64,000 nt of DNA. It comes from Saccharothrix sp. HUAS TT1 (GTDB lineage: Bacteria > Actinomycetota > Actinomycetes > Mycobacteriales > Pseudonocardiaceae). The stretch lies in the NCBI RefSeq assembly GCF_040744945.1, contig NZ_CP160453.1, positions 8,451,409 to 8,515,408 on the forward strand. The letters are read 5' to 3'. Numbering within the stretch: the first letter of the stretch is position 1; each line of letters begins with the position of its first letter. The notes beneath the pieces are model-generated. The model saw only the letters and a list, made by a program, of their open reading frames with translations. It did no database searches and was not told the DNA's origin. Positions 42,470 to 52,209 of this stretch are shown piece by piece. The position numbers and the translations under genes were made by a program.

Positions 42470-43480
42470 TCACAGGAACACCGCTCCCGCCGCCAGGGCC
42501 GACGCGATCGCCACCACGAACGTGGCCGGGGCGAAGCGCGCCGCGAAGGACTTGCCGAACGCGCCCGCCTGCAGCGCGATGAGCTTGACGTCGACCGCCG
42601 GGCCGACCACCAGGAACACCAGCCGGGGCAGCAGCGGCAGCGCCGACATGGAGGCCGCGACGAACGCGTCGGCCTCGCTGCACAGCGCCAGCACCACGGC
42701 CAGCAGCGACAGCACCACCACGGCGAGCACGACCTGGCCGCCCAGCGTCTCCAGCCACGCCTGCGGCACGAGCACGTTGAACGCCGCCGCGAACACCCCG
42801 CCGAGCACCAGGAACCCGCCCGCGTCGACCAGGTCGTGCCGCGCGGTCTCGGCGAACACCACCCAGCGCGACGTGCCGTCGTTGTCCGGCAGCCGGCGCA
42901 GGGCGCGCTCGGCGATCCACTCGGCCTTGCCGAACCGGGTCCACAGCCAGCCCATGACGATCGCGGTGAGCAGCGCGCCGAAGAACCGCGCGGGCACCAT
43001 CATCGGCGCGTTGGGGAACGCCACGGCGGTGGCGACCAGCACGATCGGGTTCACGGCGGGCGCGGCGAGCAGGAACGTCAACGCCACCGCGGGCGCCACG
43101 CCCTGCTGCATCAGCCGGCGGGCGACGGGCACGGAGGCGCACTCGCAGCCGGGCAGCGCGACCCCGGCGACCCCGGCGACGGGCACCGCCACGGCCGTCT
43201 TGCGGGGCAGCGCCCGCCGCAGCGCGCCGGCCGGGATGAACGCCGCGATCGCGCCGCTGATCAGCACGCCGAGCACGAGGAAGGGCAGGGCCTGCACGCA
43301 GACCGCGACGAACACGGTGGACGCGGTGCGCAGCACCGGCACGTCGAGCACGCCGACCAGCCAGTCCTGCAACACCAGCGCCAGCACGAGCAGCGCGCAG
43401 AGCACTTCCAGCGAAGTGATCTTCCAGCGCGGCGGCGTGCGGCGCGGGCGCGATCCGCGGATCTCGCCAGTGATTGTCAC
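42470..43480 (-). CDS. UPF0718/DUF318 permease
   Basis: This 336-residue permease has about eight helices and the family motif GVALPGCECASVPVARRLMQ, with further CSEADAFVAASM and VNPIVL. It is probably a metal or metal-complex transporter subunit acting with the TIGR03943 protein. The GTG is at 43480. Zinc involvement is inferred from context. Confidence 0.88.
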   Translation of the reverse strand: MTITGEIRGSRPRRTPPRWKITSLEVLCALLVLALVLQDWLVGVLDVPVLRTASTVFVAVCVQALPFLVLGVLISGAIAAFIPAGALRRALPRKTAVAVPVAGVAGVALPGCECASVPVARRLMQQGVAPAVALTFLLAAPAVNPIVLVATAVAFPNAPMMVPARFFGALLTAIVMGWLWTRFGKAEWIAERALRRLPDNDGTSRWVVFAETARHDLVDAGGFLVLGGVFAAAFNVLVPQAWLETLGGQVVLAVVVLSLLAVVLALCSEADAFVAASMSALPLLPRLVFLVVGPAVDVKLIALQAGAFGKSFAARFAPATFVVAIASALAAGAVFL

Positions 43481-43551
43481 TTTCGAGATGATGCCAGAAC
43501 CACCGCCCGCACCTCACCGACCTCCGTCGGGTCTTCACCCAGGCGGGAGGT

Positions 43552-46248
43552 TCAGCGGCTGAGGTAGGAGAACCGGCGGACGTGCGGAGTCCACGCCTGG
43601 AACGCGGTCAGGTCCGGCAGGGTGACCAGTTCGGTGACCTCTTCCAGCCCCTGGTGCAGCCTCGACCACTGGGCCGCGGCGTCCTGCCCGACGGATCCGA
43701 CGACCGGCGAGTGGCCGTCCCGGGGCAGCAGGTCCGCCGCGAACGACACCCACGGCGTGGCCGGGTCGCGGTGCACGAGGCCACCGCGGGCGTCGTCCGA
43801 CTTCGGCGCGTCGAACACGTCGGCGGCCAGGGCGGGCGCGGCGGCGGTCACCCCCAGCAGCACGACCACCGCCTGGAACTCGCCGGGGCGGCCCGCGGCG
43901 CCGAGGAAGCCGGCGGCGTCACCGAGGAAGCGGGTCGCCCGGATCATCCGGTACACGTTCAGCAGCCGCTTCGCCGCGCGCGGTGTGCCCACCAGGTGTT
44001 CCAGCGCGCTCAGGAACTCCAGCTCGGGCCTGGTCAGCAGCCGGGCGGGCGCGGGCGAACGCGGTGCGTCCAGTTGCGCGCCCGCCTCGATCTCCAGCTC
44101 GGCCGACGGCGCCGGCGCGGGGCGCGGTTCCGCGGTGGACCGGTCGGACGGGGTGGCGGTCTTGGTCTCGACCATCGAGCTCAGCACCGAGCCCAGGCTG
44201 CCCCGGGGCATCTCGGGCAGCGTGAACGGGATGTTGATGATCTTCTCCAGGTAGTCCTCCGGCAGCACCCGCCACGACGACGGCGTAGTTCCGGGACCGC
44301 GCAGGACGTCCGCGTAGTGGCTGCGCAGGGACCCGACGAGCCAGCGCGGGTCCACGCCGAGCACCACGACGAACAGGTCCATCGCCAGCAGCAGGTGCAC
44401 GGCCTCCAGCACCTGCACCACCTGCCGCGGCTCGCACCGGTCGAGGTCGTCGATGTGCAGCACCACGCGGTCGATGGGCCTGGACTCCGGGTCGACGTCC
44501 GGGTTCGCCCGCCAGTCCGCCAGCAGCGCGACCAGCTGTTCGAAGTCCTTGCGCAGCGTCGGCACGGTGCCGAGGTCGCGCGTGTAGGTGTCGCCCTTCG
44601 CCTGTTCGCCGACGAACGCCGACACCCGGCGCGCCGGGTCGAGGTCGGCCAGCTCCCGCCCCAGCTCGCCGACCCTGGTCACGACCTCGTCCAACTGCGC
44701 TCGGGCGACCAGCTGGTCCGCCTCGGCCCTGCGCAGCTTCTCGACGGTCTCGGCGACGTGCTCCCGGACGCGTTCCTCGCGGATGCGGTCGAGACCGCCG
44801 CGGATGTCCTCGGCCATCGTGCGCAGCTCGCCCAGCCCGTTGCGGGCGCGCAGCAGCAGCCCGCCACCCAGGGCGGCCAGCGCCACGCCGACCGCGCCAC
44901 CGAGCCAGGTGATCAGCGGGACGGCTGGCGCGGTGGCGGCGCTGACGCCCAGCACCGCGGCCGCCGCGCCCAGCGCCAGCTTGCCGTTCCGGTCGCTCGG
45001 CAGCCGACGCACCTCCTCGGCGTCGGAGTGGACGTCCCGGAGCTGCCGGGACAGCAGCCGGCCCTGCTCGACCTCGTCGGCGACGCCGACCCGCTTCCAC
45101 ACCCGGTCCAGGCGCTCCTGCAACGCGGTCGACCCGCGCATGGCGGCGAGCAGGTCGCGTGCGCCGGTGACGTGCTCCCCGTCGGCCTCGTCCAGCTTGG
45201 CCTTGAGGAGGGCCACCTCTGCCTCGGCCCGCTCGTTGACCTCGGCCAGCTCGGCCCGCCGGTCGGTCCTCTTCGCCAGTTCCCGCTGCAGTTCGCTGCG
45301 CTGCCGCCCCGGTTCCGGGTCCGGCTCGGCGAGCGCCCGGAAGATCACGTCGGCCAGGCCGGCCCACAGGTTGGTGTCCGCGTAGTGCCAGGCGTTGAAC
45401 CCGATCTGCACGACGCGGTGGCAGTACCGCGGCGACCCGGAGCCCGCCAGCGCCTCGACCCGACCGCGCAGCAGGCCCATGAAGAAGCTCTTGCCCGCAC
45501 CCCAGTCGCCGAACACGCCGATCGACAACGGCGTCGGGGTGGCGCGTTCGGCGATCACCGTCGCCAGCATCGACACGTACGTGCCCACGCCCAACCGGTC
45601 CTGTTCCGGCGGGATCGACCGGGCCGGGTCGACCAGGTCGCTGGACACCCCACCGGCCAGGTCGACGGGCACGGCCGCCGCCGGGAGCGCGGCTCCTCCG
45701 AGATCACCGCGCCACTGCCGCTCGATCAGCTCGACGAAGTCGGCGCGCCTGCCGAACAGCACGACCCGGCGCAGACCCCACAGGTCCCGCGACCGCAGCG
45801 CCTCCACCACCGCGGGCACGGCGACGGCGGCCGCGTCCTCCTTCGGGAAGCCCAGGACACCGGTGGCGAACAGCGGCATCGCGACACCTGTGGCCCCGGC
45901 ACGTGCGGCGGCGTGCACGGCTGCCCACGTGGCGACCGCGATGGACCGCTCGTCCACCTCCCCGTTGTCGCCGTGCGGGGAGGCCAGCACCGCGAAGCGG
46001 AGCGAGCCGACGTCCGCCGGCTCGACCGTCCGCGGCCGCGCCGAGGGGATGCGGGAGAGGTCCAGCCCCTCGACCAGCTGCCGGAAGTTCGGGAACTTCT
46101 GCGCCAGCACCTCGCCCAGCTCGCCGAAGCTCCCCCCGACGGACACCACCATGGCGTCGACGCCCAGGGCCCACGGCTCGTCGGTGGCGGCGACCGCCAC
46201 CGAAACCCCGTTCACCTCGCCGAGTTCCTTGATGATCGGCGAACCCAC
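43552..46248 (-). CDS. Macro-domain/KAP P-loop NTPase fusion
   Basis: This is an 898-residue protein. The N-terminal 170 residues look like a macro domain (VDAMVVSVGGSFGELGEVLA; VAMPLFATGVLGFPKEDAAA). A KAP-type NTPase follows with Walker A FGDWGAGKSFF (K253) and Walker B VVLHIDDLDRCEP (about 597-605). Between them lie coiled coils ([20 protein letters not shown]) and a paired membrane hairpin at about 420-465 (LALGAAAAVLGVSAATAPAV; LGGAVGVALAALGGGLLL). KAP NTPases include the phage-exclusion protein PifA; macro domains bind or remove ADP-ribose. This pairing suggests an NAD/ADP-ribose-linked defence protein, which is inference. A GTG at 46305 is an alternative start. It is the last gene of the uppS operon. 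Confidence 0.85.
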   Translation of the reverse strand: MGSPIIKELGEVNGVSVAVAATDEPWALGVDAMVVSVGGSFGELGEVLAQKFPNFRQLVEGLDLSRIPSARPRTVEPADVGSLRFAVLASPHGDNGEVDERSIAVATWAAVHAAARAGATGVAMPLFATGVLGFPKEDAAAVAVPAVVEALRSRDLWGLRRVVLFGRRADFVELIERQWRGDLGGAALPAAAVPVDLAGGVSSDLVDPARSIPPEQDRLGVGTYVSMLATVIAERATPTPLSIGVFGDWGAGKSFFMGLLRGRVEALAGSGSPRYCHRVVQIGFNAWHYADTNLWAGLADVIFRALAEPDPEPGRQRSELQRELAKRTDRRAELAEVNERAEAEVALLKAKLDEADGEHVTGARDLLAAMRGSTALQERLDRVWKRVGVADEVEQGRLLSRQLRDVHSDAEEVRRLPSDRNGKLALGAAAAVLGVSAATAPAVPLITWLGGAVGVALAALGGGLLLRARNGLGELRTMAEDIRGGLDRIREERVREHVAETVEKLRRAEADQLVARAQLDEVVTRVGELGRELADLDPARRVSAFVGEQAKGDTYTRDLGTVPTLRKDFEQLVALLADWRANPDVDPESRPIDRVVLHIDDLDRCEPRQVVQVLEAVHLLLAMDLFVVVLGVDPRWLVGSLRSHYADVLRGPGTTPSSWRVLPEDYLEKIINIPFTLPEMPRGSLGSVLSSMVETKTATPSDRSTAEPRPAPAPSAELEIEAGAQLDAPRSPAPARLLTRPELEFLSALEHLVGTPRAAKRLLNVYRMIRATRFLGDAAGFLGAAGRPGEFQAVVVLLGVTAAAPALAADVFDAPKSDDARGGLVHRDPATPWVSFAADLLPRDGHSPVVGSVGQDAAAQWSRLHQGLEEVTELVTLPDLTAFQAWTPHVRRFSYLSR

Positions 46249-46311
46249 TGAGAACCCCCCGGCACGTCGACACCCGTTCAGTGCCGACCGTACCGGTTCG
46301 ATCACGCAGGG

Positions 46312-46584
46312 TTACTCCGGGTCGTCGGCCTCGTCCCGCAGCTCGGCGATGGTCGCCAGCACGTCGGCGGCCTCCTCGACCGGCAGGAGGGGTTCGACCA
46401 CGGCGGTCACGCCGCGGCTCGCGGCCAGGACCTCCTCGGCCAGCCGCACCGCGTCGTCGCGCTCGTACGGGCCGCACACGAACGAGGCCCACTCCTCACC
46501 CGCCGACGCCTCGAACGTGATGGCCCACGGCAGGCCCTCCACGTCACCGTCGTCGTCGGGCTCGTACACGATCACACCAGCCAT
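46312..46584 (-). CDS. Small acidic hypothetical protein
   Basis: This 90-residue protein (VIVYEPDDDGDVEGLPWAIT; DAVRLAEEVLAASRGVTAVV) is acidic and probably a small alpha-beta fold. The ATG shares a base with the upstream stop (TGATG). It lies directly before the macro-KAP gene. The function is unknown. Confidence 0.72.
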   Translation of the reverse strand: MAGVIVYEPDDDGDVEGLPWAITFEASAGEEWASFVCGPYERDDAVRLAEEVLAASRGVTAVVEPLLPVEEAADVLATIAELRDEADDPE

Positions 46585-47012
46585 CAGGCACCGTCCCCGG
46601 TTCCGGCCAGCAGCTCGTTGCGCAGCTGCGAGGCAGTGGACACGACCAACATCAGCAGCGTGCTCAACGGCTCCGGCGACAGCCCCTCGGCCGGGAACGC
46701 GTAGCGCAACGTCACATCCATCCCACGCTCGTTGCGCACCACGCCGAGCGTGCCGAACAGCCCCTGACCCGCACGTTCGGCGGCGGACACGGCGAGGTCG
46801 CGGTCATCCGGCAGGTCCCACGCCACGACGCAGGTCAGGCTGAGCACGGTCAGGCCCTCGGCCAGCCGCATCGCCTGCACCGCGCACGGCACCTCGCCGT
46901 GCTGGAAGCTCAGCGCGCCGTCGTCGTCGACGTGCACCTCGTGGAACAGCTCCAACGCCTCGCGGGCCGCGGTCAGCAGCTCCGCGGTCACCTTGGCGTC
47001 CTCGTCGGTCAC
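46584..47012 (-). CDS. YbjN/T3SS-chaperone-fold-like hypothetical protein
   Basis: This 142-residue protein (MRLAEGLTVLSLTCVVAWDL; LFGTLGVVRNERGMDVTLRY) looks like the YbjN or type III chaperone-like fold common in actinobacteria. The GTG at 47012 immediately follows the uppS stop. The assignment is tentative. Confidence 0.7.
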   Translation of the reverse strand: MTDEDAKVTAELLTAAREALELFHEVHVDDDGALSFQHGEVPCAVQAMRLAEGLTVLSLTCVVAWDLPDDRDLAVSAAERAGQGLFGTLGVVRNERGMDVTLRYAFPAEGLSPEPLSTLLMLVVSTASQLRNELLAGTGDGA

Positions 47013-47831
47013 TTAAGAATCCTCCACGTCGGGCTTGTCCACGGCGCCGCCGAAGCGCCGGTCGCGCATGGCGTACGCCTCGCAGGCGCGCCACAGGTCC
47101 AGCCGGTCGAAGTCGGGCCACAGGATGTCCTGGAACACCAGCTCCGCGTACGCCGACTGCCACAGCAGGAAGTTCGACGTCCGCTGCTCACCGGAAGGCC
47201 GGATGAACAGGTCGACGTCCGGCATGTCCGGCTGGTACATGTGCTTGGCGAGCGTCCGCTCGTCCACCTTCTCCGGGTTGATCTTGCCGGCCGCCGCCAG
47301 CCGGGCGATCTCCCGGGCCGCGTCGCCGACCTCGGCCCGCCCGCCGTAGTTGATGCACATCGCGAGGTTGAGCACGTCGTTGTCCTTCGTGCGCTCCTCG
47401 GCGACCTCCAGCTCCTTGATGACGCTGCGCCACAGCCTGGGCCGCCGACCCGCCCACCGCACCCGCACGCCGAGCTCGTCCAGCTCGTCGGTGCGGTGGT
47501 GGATCACGTCACGGCTGAACCCCATGAGGAAGCGGACCTCCTCCGGGCTGCGCCGCCAGTTCTCGGTGGAGAACGCGTACAGCGACAGCCACTTCACGCC
47601 CATCTCGATGGCGCCCTTGGCCGCCTCCACCACGACGGCCTCGCCGCGCTTGTGCCCCTCGATGCGGGACAGCCCGCGCTGGTTGGCCCAACGGCCGTTG
47701 CCGTCCATCACGATCGCGATGTGCCTGGGCACGAGGTCGGCGGGCAGCACCGGCGGCGTGGCGCCGGTGGGGTGCGGTTCCGGGGGTCTGCGAACGCGCT
47801 GGACGCGCTCAACCCGCCGTCGGCGGAGCAT
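47013..47831 (-). CDS. uppS: Cis-prenyl (decaprenyl/undecaprenyl) diphosphate synthase
   Basis: This 272-residue cis-prenyltransferase makes the lipid carrier for cell-wall synthesis. Motifs are [13 protein letters not shown], then [37 protein letters not shown] and [20 protein letters not shown]. It is equivalent by position to mycobacterial Rv2361c (recollection). It heads an operon reaching to the macro-KAP gene. Confidence 0.95.
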   Translation of the reverse strand: MLRRRRVERVQRVRRPPEPHPTGATPPVLPADLVPRHIAIVMDGNGRWANQRGLSRIEGHKRGEAVVVEAAKGAIEMGVKWLSLYAFSTENWRRSPEEVRFLMGFSRDVIHHRTDELDELGVRVRWAGRRPRLWRSVIKELEVAEERTKDNDVLNLAMCINYGGRAEVGDAAREIARLAAAGKINPEKVDERTLAKHMYQPDMPDVDLFIRPSGEQRTSNFLLWQSAYAELVFQDILWPDFDRLDLWRACEAYAMRDRRFGGAVDKPDVEDS

Positions 47832-47877
47832 GGCTGTCCTCTCGTGGGTGACTGCGAAGGGGGTGCGGCAGGCGACT

Positions 47878-48630
47878 CTAACCGTCGGCCGCCTGCGCCT
47901 TGCGCTCGACCAACGGCAGCGAGCGGAGCTGCCGCTCCAGGTGCCACTGCAGGTGCGCGGCGACCAGGCCGCTGGCGTCGCGGCGCGCGCCCGCGGGGAT
48001 GCCGTCCACCACGTCCCACCGGCCGTGCAGCAGCGCGGCGAGCAGGCTCAGCGTGTCGGTCGACGGCGTGGCGCTGCCCGGCGGCCGGCACCGCGCGCAC
48101 ACCATGCCGCCCGCGTGCACGTTGAACGCCTTGTGCGGGCCGGGGTCGCCGCAGCGGGCGCACTCGTCCACGGCGGGCGCCCACCCCGCGAACGCCATCG
48201 CGCGCATCAGGAACGCGTCGAGGATCAGCGAGGCGTCCCGCTCCTTCGCCGCCAACGCCCGCAGCGCGCCCGTGACCAGCAGGTACAGCCGCAGGACCGG
48301 TTCGCCCTCCTCGGAGGTGAGCCGGTCGGCGGTCTCCAGCACCGCGCACCCCGCCGTGTAGCGCTGGTAGTCGTCCACCAGGACCACGCCGAACGCGTCC
48401 AGCGTCTCCACCTGGGTGATCACGTCCAGCGACCGCCCCGGGTAGAACTGCACGTCGACGTGCCCGAACGGCTCCAGCCTCGCGCCGAACCGGGACGACG
48501 TGCGGCGCACGCCCTTCGCCACCGCGCGCACCTTGCCGTGCCGCTGGGTGAGCAGCGTGATGATGCGGTCGGCCTCCCCGAGCTTCTGCACCCGCAGGAC
48601 CACCCCGGTGTCCCGGTAGAGGTTCGCCAC
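47878..48630 (-). CDS. recO: DNA repair protein RecO
   Basis: This 250-residue recombination mediator has an N-terminal OB fold ([40 protein letters not shown]) and a zinc knuckle (CARCGDPG...VCARCRP). It loads RecA with RecR. The GTG at 48630 directly follows the era stop. Confidence 0.94.
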   Translation of the reverse strand: MANLYRDTGVVLRVQKLGEADRIITLLTQRHGKVRAVAKGVRRTSSRFGARLEPFGHVDVQFYPGRSLDVITQVETLDAFGVVLVDDYQRYTAGCAVLETADRLTSEEGEPVLRLYLLVTGALRALAAKERDASLILDAFLMRAMAFAGWAPAVDECARCGDPGPHKAFNVHAGGMVCARCRPPGSATPSTDTLSLLAALLHGRWDVVDGIPAGARRDASGLVAAHLQWHLERQLRSLPLVERKAQAADG

Positions 48631-49527
48631 CTAGAACCCCAGTCTGCGCAACTGCTTCGGGTCGCGCTGCCAGTCCTTGGCGATCTTGATGTGCAGGTCC
48701 AGGTAGACGCGGGTGCCGAGCAGCTTCTCGATGTGCCTGCGGGAGGTGATGCCGACCTGCTTGAGCCGTTCGCCGCGGTGGCCGAGGATGATCGCCTTCT
48801 GGCTGGGCCGCTCGACGAACACGTTCGCGTGGATGTCCACCAGGTCGTCGCGGCCCTCGCGGGGCAGCATCTCCTCGACCACGACGGCGATCGAGTGCGG
48901 CAGCTCGTCGCGCACGCCCTCCAGCGCGGCCTCCCGGATCAGCTCGGCGACCAGGGTCAGCTCCGGCTCGTCGGTCAGCTCGCCGTCCGGGTACAGCGGC
49001 GGGCCCTCGGGCAGCTTGCCCAGCACCAGGTCGGAGAGGGCGTCCACCTGGTAGCCGTCCACCGCGGACACCGGGATCAGGTCGGCGAAGTCCATCACGT
49101 CCTGCAGGGCGAGCAGCTGCTCGGCGACCTGCTGCTGGCCGACCAGGTCGGTCTTGGTGACGATGCCGATCACCGGGGTGCGCTTGGCGATCTTCTCCAG
49201 CTCGGCGGCGATGAACTTGTCGCCGGGGCCGACCTTCTGGTCGGCGGGCACGCAGAAGCCGACCACGTCGACCTCCGACCACGTCTCGCGGACCAGGTCG
49301 TTGAGGCGCTGGCCGAGCAGCGTGCGGGGGCGGTGCAGGCCGGGTGTGTCCACCAGGACCAGCTGGCCGTCCTCGCGGTGCACGATGCCCCGGATGGTGT
49401 GCCGGGTGGTCTGCGGCTTGCTCGACGTGATCGCGACCTTGGTCCCGACCAGCGCGTTGGTCAACGTCGACTTGCCTGCGTTGGGGCGGCCGACGAAGCA
49501 CGCGAACCCGGAGCGGTAACCATCCAT
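48631..49527 (-). CDS. era: GTPase Era
   Basis: This 298-residue GTPase needed for 16S rRNA maturation and 30S assembly has G1 GRPNAGKST, G3 DTPGLH and G4 TKTDLV. A C-terminal KH domain contains RPSQKAIILGHRGERLKQVG. It is immediately followed by recO. The ATG is at 49527. Confidence 0.96.
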   Translation of the reverse strand: MDGYRSGFACFVGRPNAGKSTLTNALVGTKVAITSSKPQTTRHTIRGIVHREDGQLVLVDTPGLHRPRTLLGQRLNDLVRETWSEVDVVGFCVPADQKVGPGDKFIAAELEKIAKRTPVIGIVTKTDLVGQQQVAEQLLALQDVMDFADLIPVSAVDGYQVDALSDLVLGKLPEGPPLYPDGELTDEPELTLVAELIREAALEGVRDELPHSIAVVVEEMLPREGRDDLVDIHANVFVERPSQKAIILGHRGERLKQVGITSRRHIEKLLGTRVYLDLHIKIAKDWQRDPKQLRRLGF

Positions 49528-49714
49528 CCGTCCATTGTCCCCGCACCCGCCGGCCGCGCCGCGCCAGCCCTCTCCAGCCGGGGCGGTCCACGAGGACCCG
49601 GTCACCCTTTGGTCGTACGCGACCACGAAGGCGCCCGCGGTCGAGCGGGAACTGTCGGGGTGACGTGCGACTCTCACCCCAGGTAACTGCCCGGTGACCA
49701 CGTGGAGGCACCCC

Positions 49715-50569
49715 GTGAACCGATTACTCCGCTCCCTGCTCGTGCCCGTGTTGGTGGCCTCGGCCCTGGTCGGGGGCGCCGGCGTGGCGTCGGCGGCCAC
49801 CGCCACGGTCGGCAACACCGACGGCGACGGGCTGAACGTCCGCTCCGCGCCCACCTCCACCAGCTCCTCGCTCGGCCTGGTGTGGGACGGGCAGCGGGTC
49901 GACGTCTCGTGCCAGGTGCGCGGCCAGTCCGTGACCAACACCCGCGGGTTCACCAGCGACCTGTGGGACTACGTGCCCGCGCTGCGCGGCTACCTCGCCG
50001 ACGCCTACATGGCCACCGGGTACGACTACCGCATCCCCGGCGTGCCGGACTGCGGCGGTCAGACCGGGCGGCTGGTGCCGGTCTCGCAGTTCCACGGCCA
50101 GCCCAACCAGGGCGAGGACTGCGGACCGGCCAGCGTGGTGTCCGCGCTGCTGGCGGCGGGCGTGACGCCGAGGTCGTGGAGCGCGGGCCGACCGGTCGAC
50201 GCGATCAACCGGGCCCGGTCCGACATGGGCTACGACCCGACGTGGAACGACCCGAACAAGTTCGGCACCAACGAGTCCGACGTGCAACGGGCGCTGGCGC
50301 GCAACGGCGTGTCCGCGACCGTGGTGTTCAACGACCTGAACCGCGTGCTCACCCACGTCCGCAACGGCCGCCCGGCGATCATGGCGGGCAACATGGTCAG
50401 CCTGCCCTGGTCGGGCCGCAACGTGCCGCACTTCCTGACCGTCGCCGGGTACGACGGGGACTACCTGGTGCTCGACCCCGCGTCGCAGGCGATCGTCTAC
50501 CGGGCGTCCGCGTCGACCCTGTCGGCCTACTTCAACCACGACCTCGGCCGGGCGGGCGTGCTGCTCTGA
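49715..50569 (+). CDS. Secreted C39-like peptidase with SH3 domain
   Basis: This 284-residue exported protein has a signal peptide ending ASAA, a bacterial SH3 domain (DGLNVRSAPTSTSSSLGLVW) and a C39-like papain fold. The candidate catalytic cysteine is in NQGEDCGPASVVSALLA and the His in VPHFLTVAGYDGDYLVLDP. It probably acts on the cell wall or an extracellular peptide. It takes the place that amiA2 holds in mycobacteria. The GTG follows GGAGG. Confidence 0.85.
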   Translation: MNRLLRSLLVPVLVASALVGGAGVASAATATVGNTDGDGLNVRSAPTSTSSSLGLVWDGQRVDVSCQVRGQSVTNTRGFTSDLWDYVPALRGYLADAYMATGYDYRIPGVPDCGGQTGRLVPVSQFHGQPNQGEDCGPASVVSALLAAGVTPRSWSAGRPVDAINRARSDMGYDPTWNDPNKFGTNESDVQRALARNGVSATVVFNDLNRVLTHVRNGRPAIMAGNMVSLPWSGRNVPHFLTVAGYDGDYLVLDPASQAIVYRASASTLSAYFNHDLGRAGVLL

Positions 50570-50572
50570 CGC

Positions 50573-50905
50573 CTACACCGTCTCCCGCACGGCGCCGGAC
50601 GCGTCCGCGCGCAGCACGGGCGCGCCGGCGGTCAGGTCCCGCACGGCGGACAGCGAGTCCTCGTCCACGGCGCCCGAAGCGGTGACGACGGCCGCCGCCT
50701 CCAGCCCCTCGGCCCCGCTGGAGACGGCCGCCGCGACCGCCGCCTGCAACGCGGTCAGCTTCAGCGACGGCAGGGCGACGGTGGTGGCCGCGTAGGTGCG
50801 GCCGTCGGTGTCGCGGACCGCGGCGCCCTCGGCCGCACCCGTGCGGGCACGCGCCGAGCGCGCCAGCGTCACGATCTTCTGGTCCTCGGGGTCGAGGTCA
50901 CTCAC
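50573..50905 (-). CDS. Cytidine deaminase-like protein (lacks zinc motif)
   Basis: This 110-residue protein has the cytidine-deaminase-like scaffold (GAAVRDTDGRTYAATTVALP; LTALQAAVAAAVSSGAEGLE). It lacks the usual C[H]AE and PCxxC zinc motifs, so it is probably not catalytic. It follows corC with overlapping start, as Rv2365c does in mycobacteria (recollection). Confidence 0.82.
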   Translation of the reverse strand: MSDLDPEDQKIVTLARSARARTGAAEGAAVRDTDGRTYAATTVALPSLKLTALQAAVAAAVSSGAEGLEAAAVVTASGAVDEDSLSAVRDLTAGAPVLRADASGAVRETV

Positions 50906-52199
50906 CGCTGGTCCCCTCGCTGTCGTCACCGCTGTGCACCGGGCGCACGAGCACCGTCGTGATGCGCATCCGCCCGCGTTCGTCCTTGCCGCCCTCGGCC
51001 CGCATCCGCAGGCCCGCGATCTCGGCCTCGGTGCCCGGCAGCGGCACCCGGCCCAGGCGCTGGGCCAGCAGGCCGCCGACCGTCTCCACCTCGTGGTCGT
51101 CCAGCTCGGTGCCGAACAACGCGTCCAGGTCGTCCACCGGCAGCCTGGCGCTCACCCGCACCGAACCGTCGACCAGGTGCTCCACCGGCGGCCGGTCGTC
51201 GGTGTCGGACTCGTCGGTGATCTCGCCGACGATCTCCTCCAGGATGTCCTCGATGGTCAGCAGCCCCGCCGTGCCGCCGTACTCGTCCACCACGACCGCC
51301 AGGTGGTTGCGCGACAGCTGCATCTCCCGCAGCAGGTCCGCGATCGGCTTCGAGTCCGGGATGAACGACGCCTGCTTCATCACGTCCGCCACCGACGTGC
51401 CGTTCGGCTCCTCGGCCAGCGTCAGCCGCACCAGGTCCTTCAGGTTCACCACGCCGACGATGTCGTCCACGCTCTCCCCGATCACCGGCACCCTGGTGTA
51501 CCCGGTGCGCAGCGACAGGGCCAGCGCCTGGCGGATCGACTTGGCCTGCTCGATCCACACGATCTCGGTGCGCGGCACCATCACCTCGCGCGCGATCGTG
51601 TCGCCCAGCTCGAAGACCGAGTGGATCATCTCCCGCTCGCCCTCGTCCACGACGCCGCGCTCCTGCGCCATGTCGACCAGCTCGCGCAGCTCCACCTCGG
51701 ACGAGAACGGGCCCTCCCGGAAGCCCTTGCCCGGCGTGATCGCGTTGCCGACCAGGATCAGCAGCCTGCTCAACGGGCCCAGCACGCGCCCGAGCACCCG
51801 GATCGGACCGGCCGCGAGCAGGCTCACCGCGTACGGGTGCTGCCTGCCGATCGTCCGCGGACCCACGCCGACCAGCACGTACGAGACCACCAGCATGCTC
51901 AGCCCGGCGACCAGCATGGCCACCCAACCGGTGCCGACGAGCCCCAGGCACACCACGGTCACCAGCACCGTCGCCGCCAGCTCGCAGCCGAGCCGCAGCA
52001 ACAGCAGCAGGTTGACGTGCCGCGGCCGGTCGGCCAGGAGCTGGATCAACTGCCCAGCGCCCGCCCGGCCCTGCCGCTGCAACGCCTCCACCCGCGCCCG
52101 CGACACCGTGCCGAGCGCCGCGTCCACACCCGCGAACGCGCCCGCCGACAGCACCAGCACCACGGCCAACACCAGCAAGCCGGCGGAACCGCCCATCAC
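50898..52199 (-). CDS. Hemolysin/CorC family protein with CBS domains
   Basis: This 433-residue protein has an N-terminal DUF21/CNNM membrane domain (LLVLAVVLVLSAGAFAGVDA), paired CBS domains (TRVPVIGESVDDIVGVVNLK; LAVVVDEYGGTAGLLTIEDI) and a CorC-HlyC domain. Family members affect Mg/Co transport. The start is GTG 52199, closely after ybeY. Confidence 0.92.
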   Translation of the reverse strand: MMGGSAGLLVLAVVLVLSAGAFAGVDAALGTVSRARVEALQRQGRAGAGQLIQLLADRPRHVNLLLLLRLGCELAATVLVTVVCLGLVGTGWVAMLVAGLSMLVVSYVLVGVGPRTIGRQHPYAVSLLAAGPIRVLGRVLGPLSRLLILVGNAITPGKGFREGPFSSEVELRELVDMAQERGVVDEGEREMIHSVFELGDTIAREVMVPRTEIVWIEQAKSIRQALALSLRTGYTRVPVIGESVDDIVGVVNLKDLVRLTLAEEPNGTSVADVMKQASFIPDSKPIADLLREMQLSRNHLAVVVDEYGGTAGLLTIEDILEEIVGEITDESDTDDRPPVEHLVDGSVRVSARLPVDDLDALFGTELDDHEVETVGGLLAQRLGRVPLPGTEAEIAGLRMRAEGGKDERGRMRITTVLVRPVHSGDDSEGTSGE

Positions 52200-52209
52200 G
52201 TCGGCCGCC

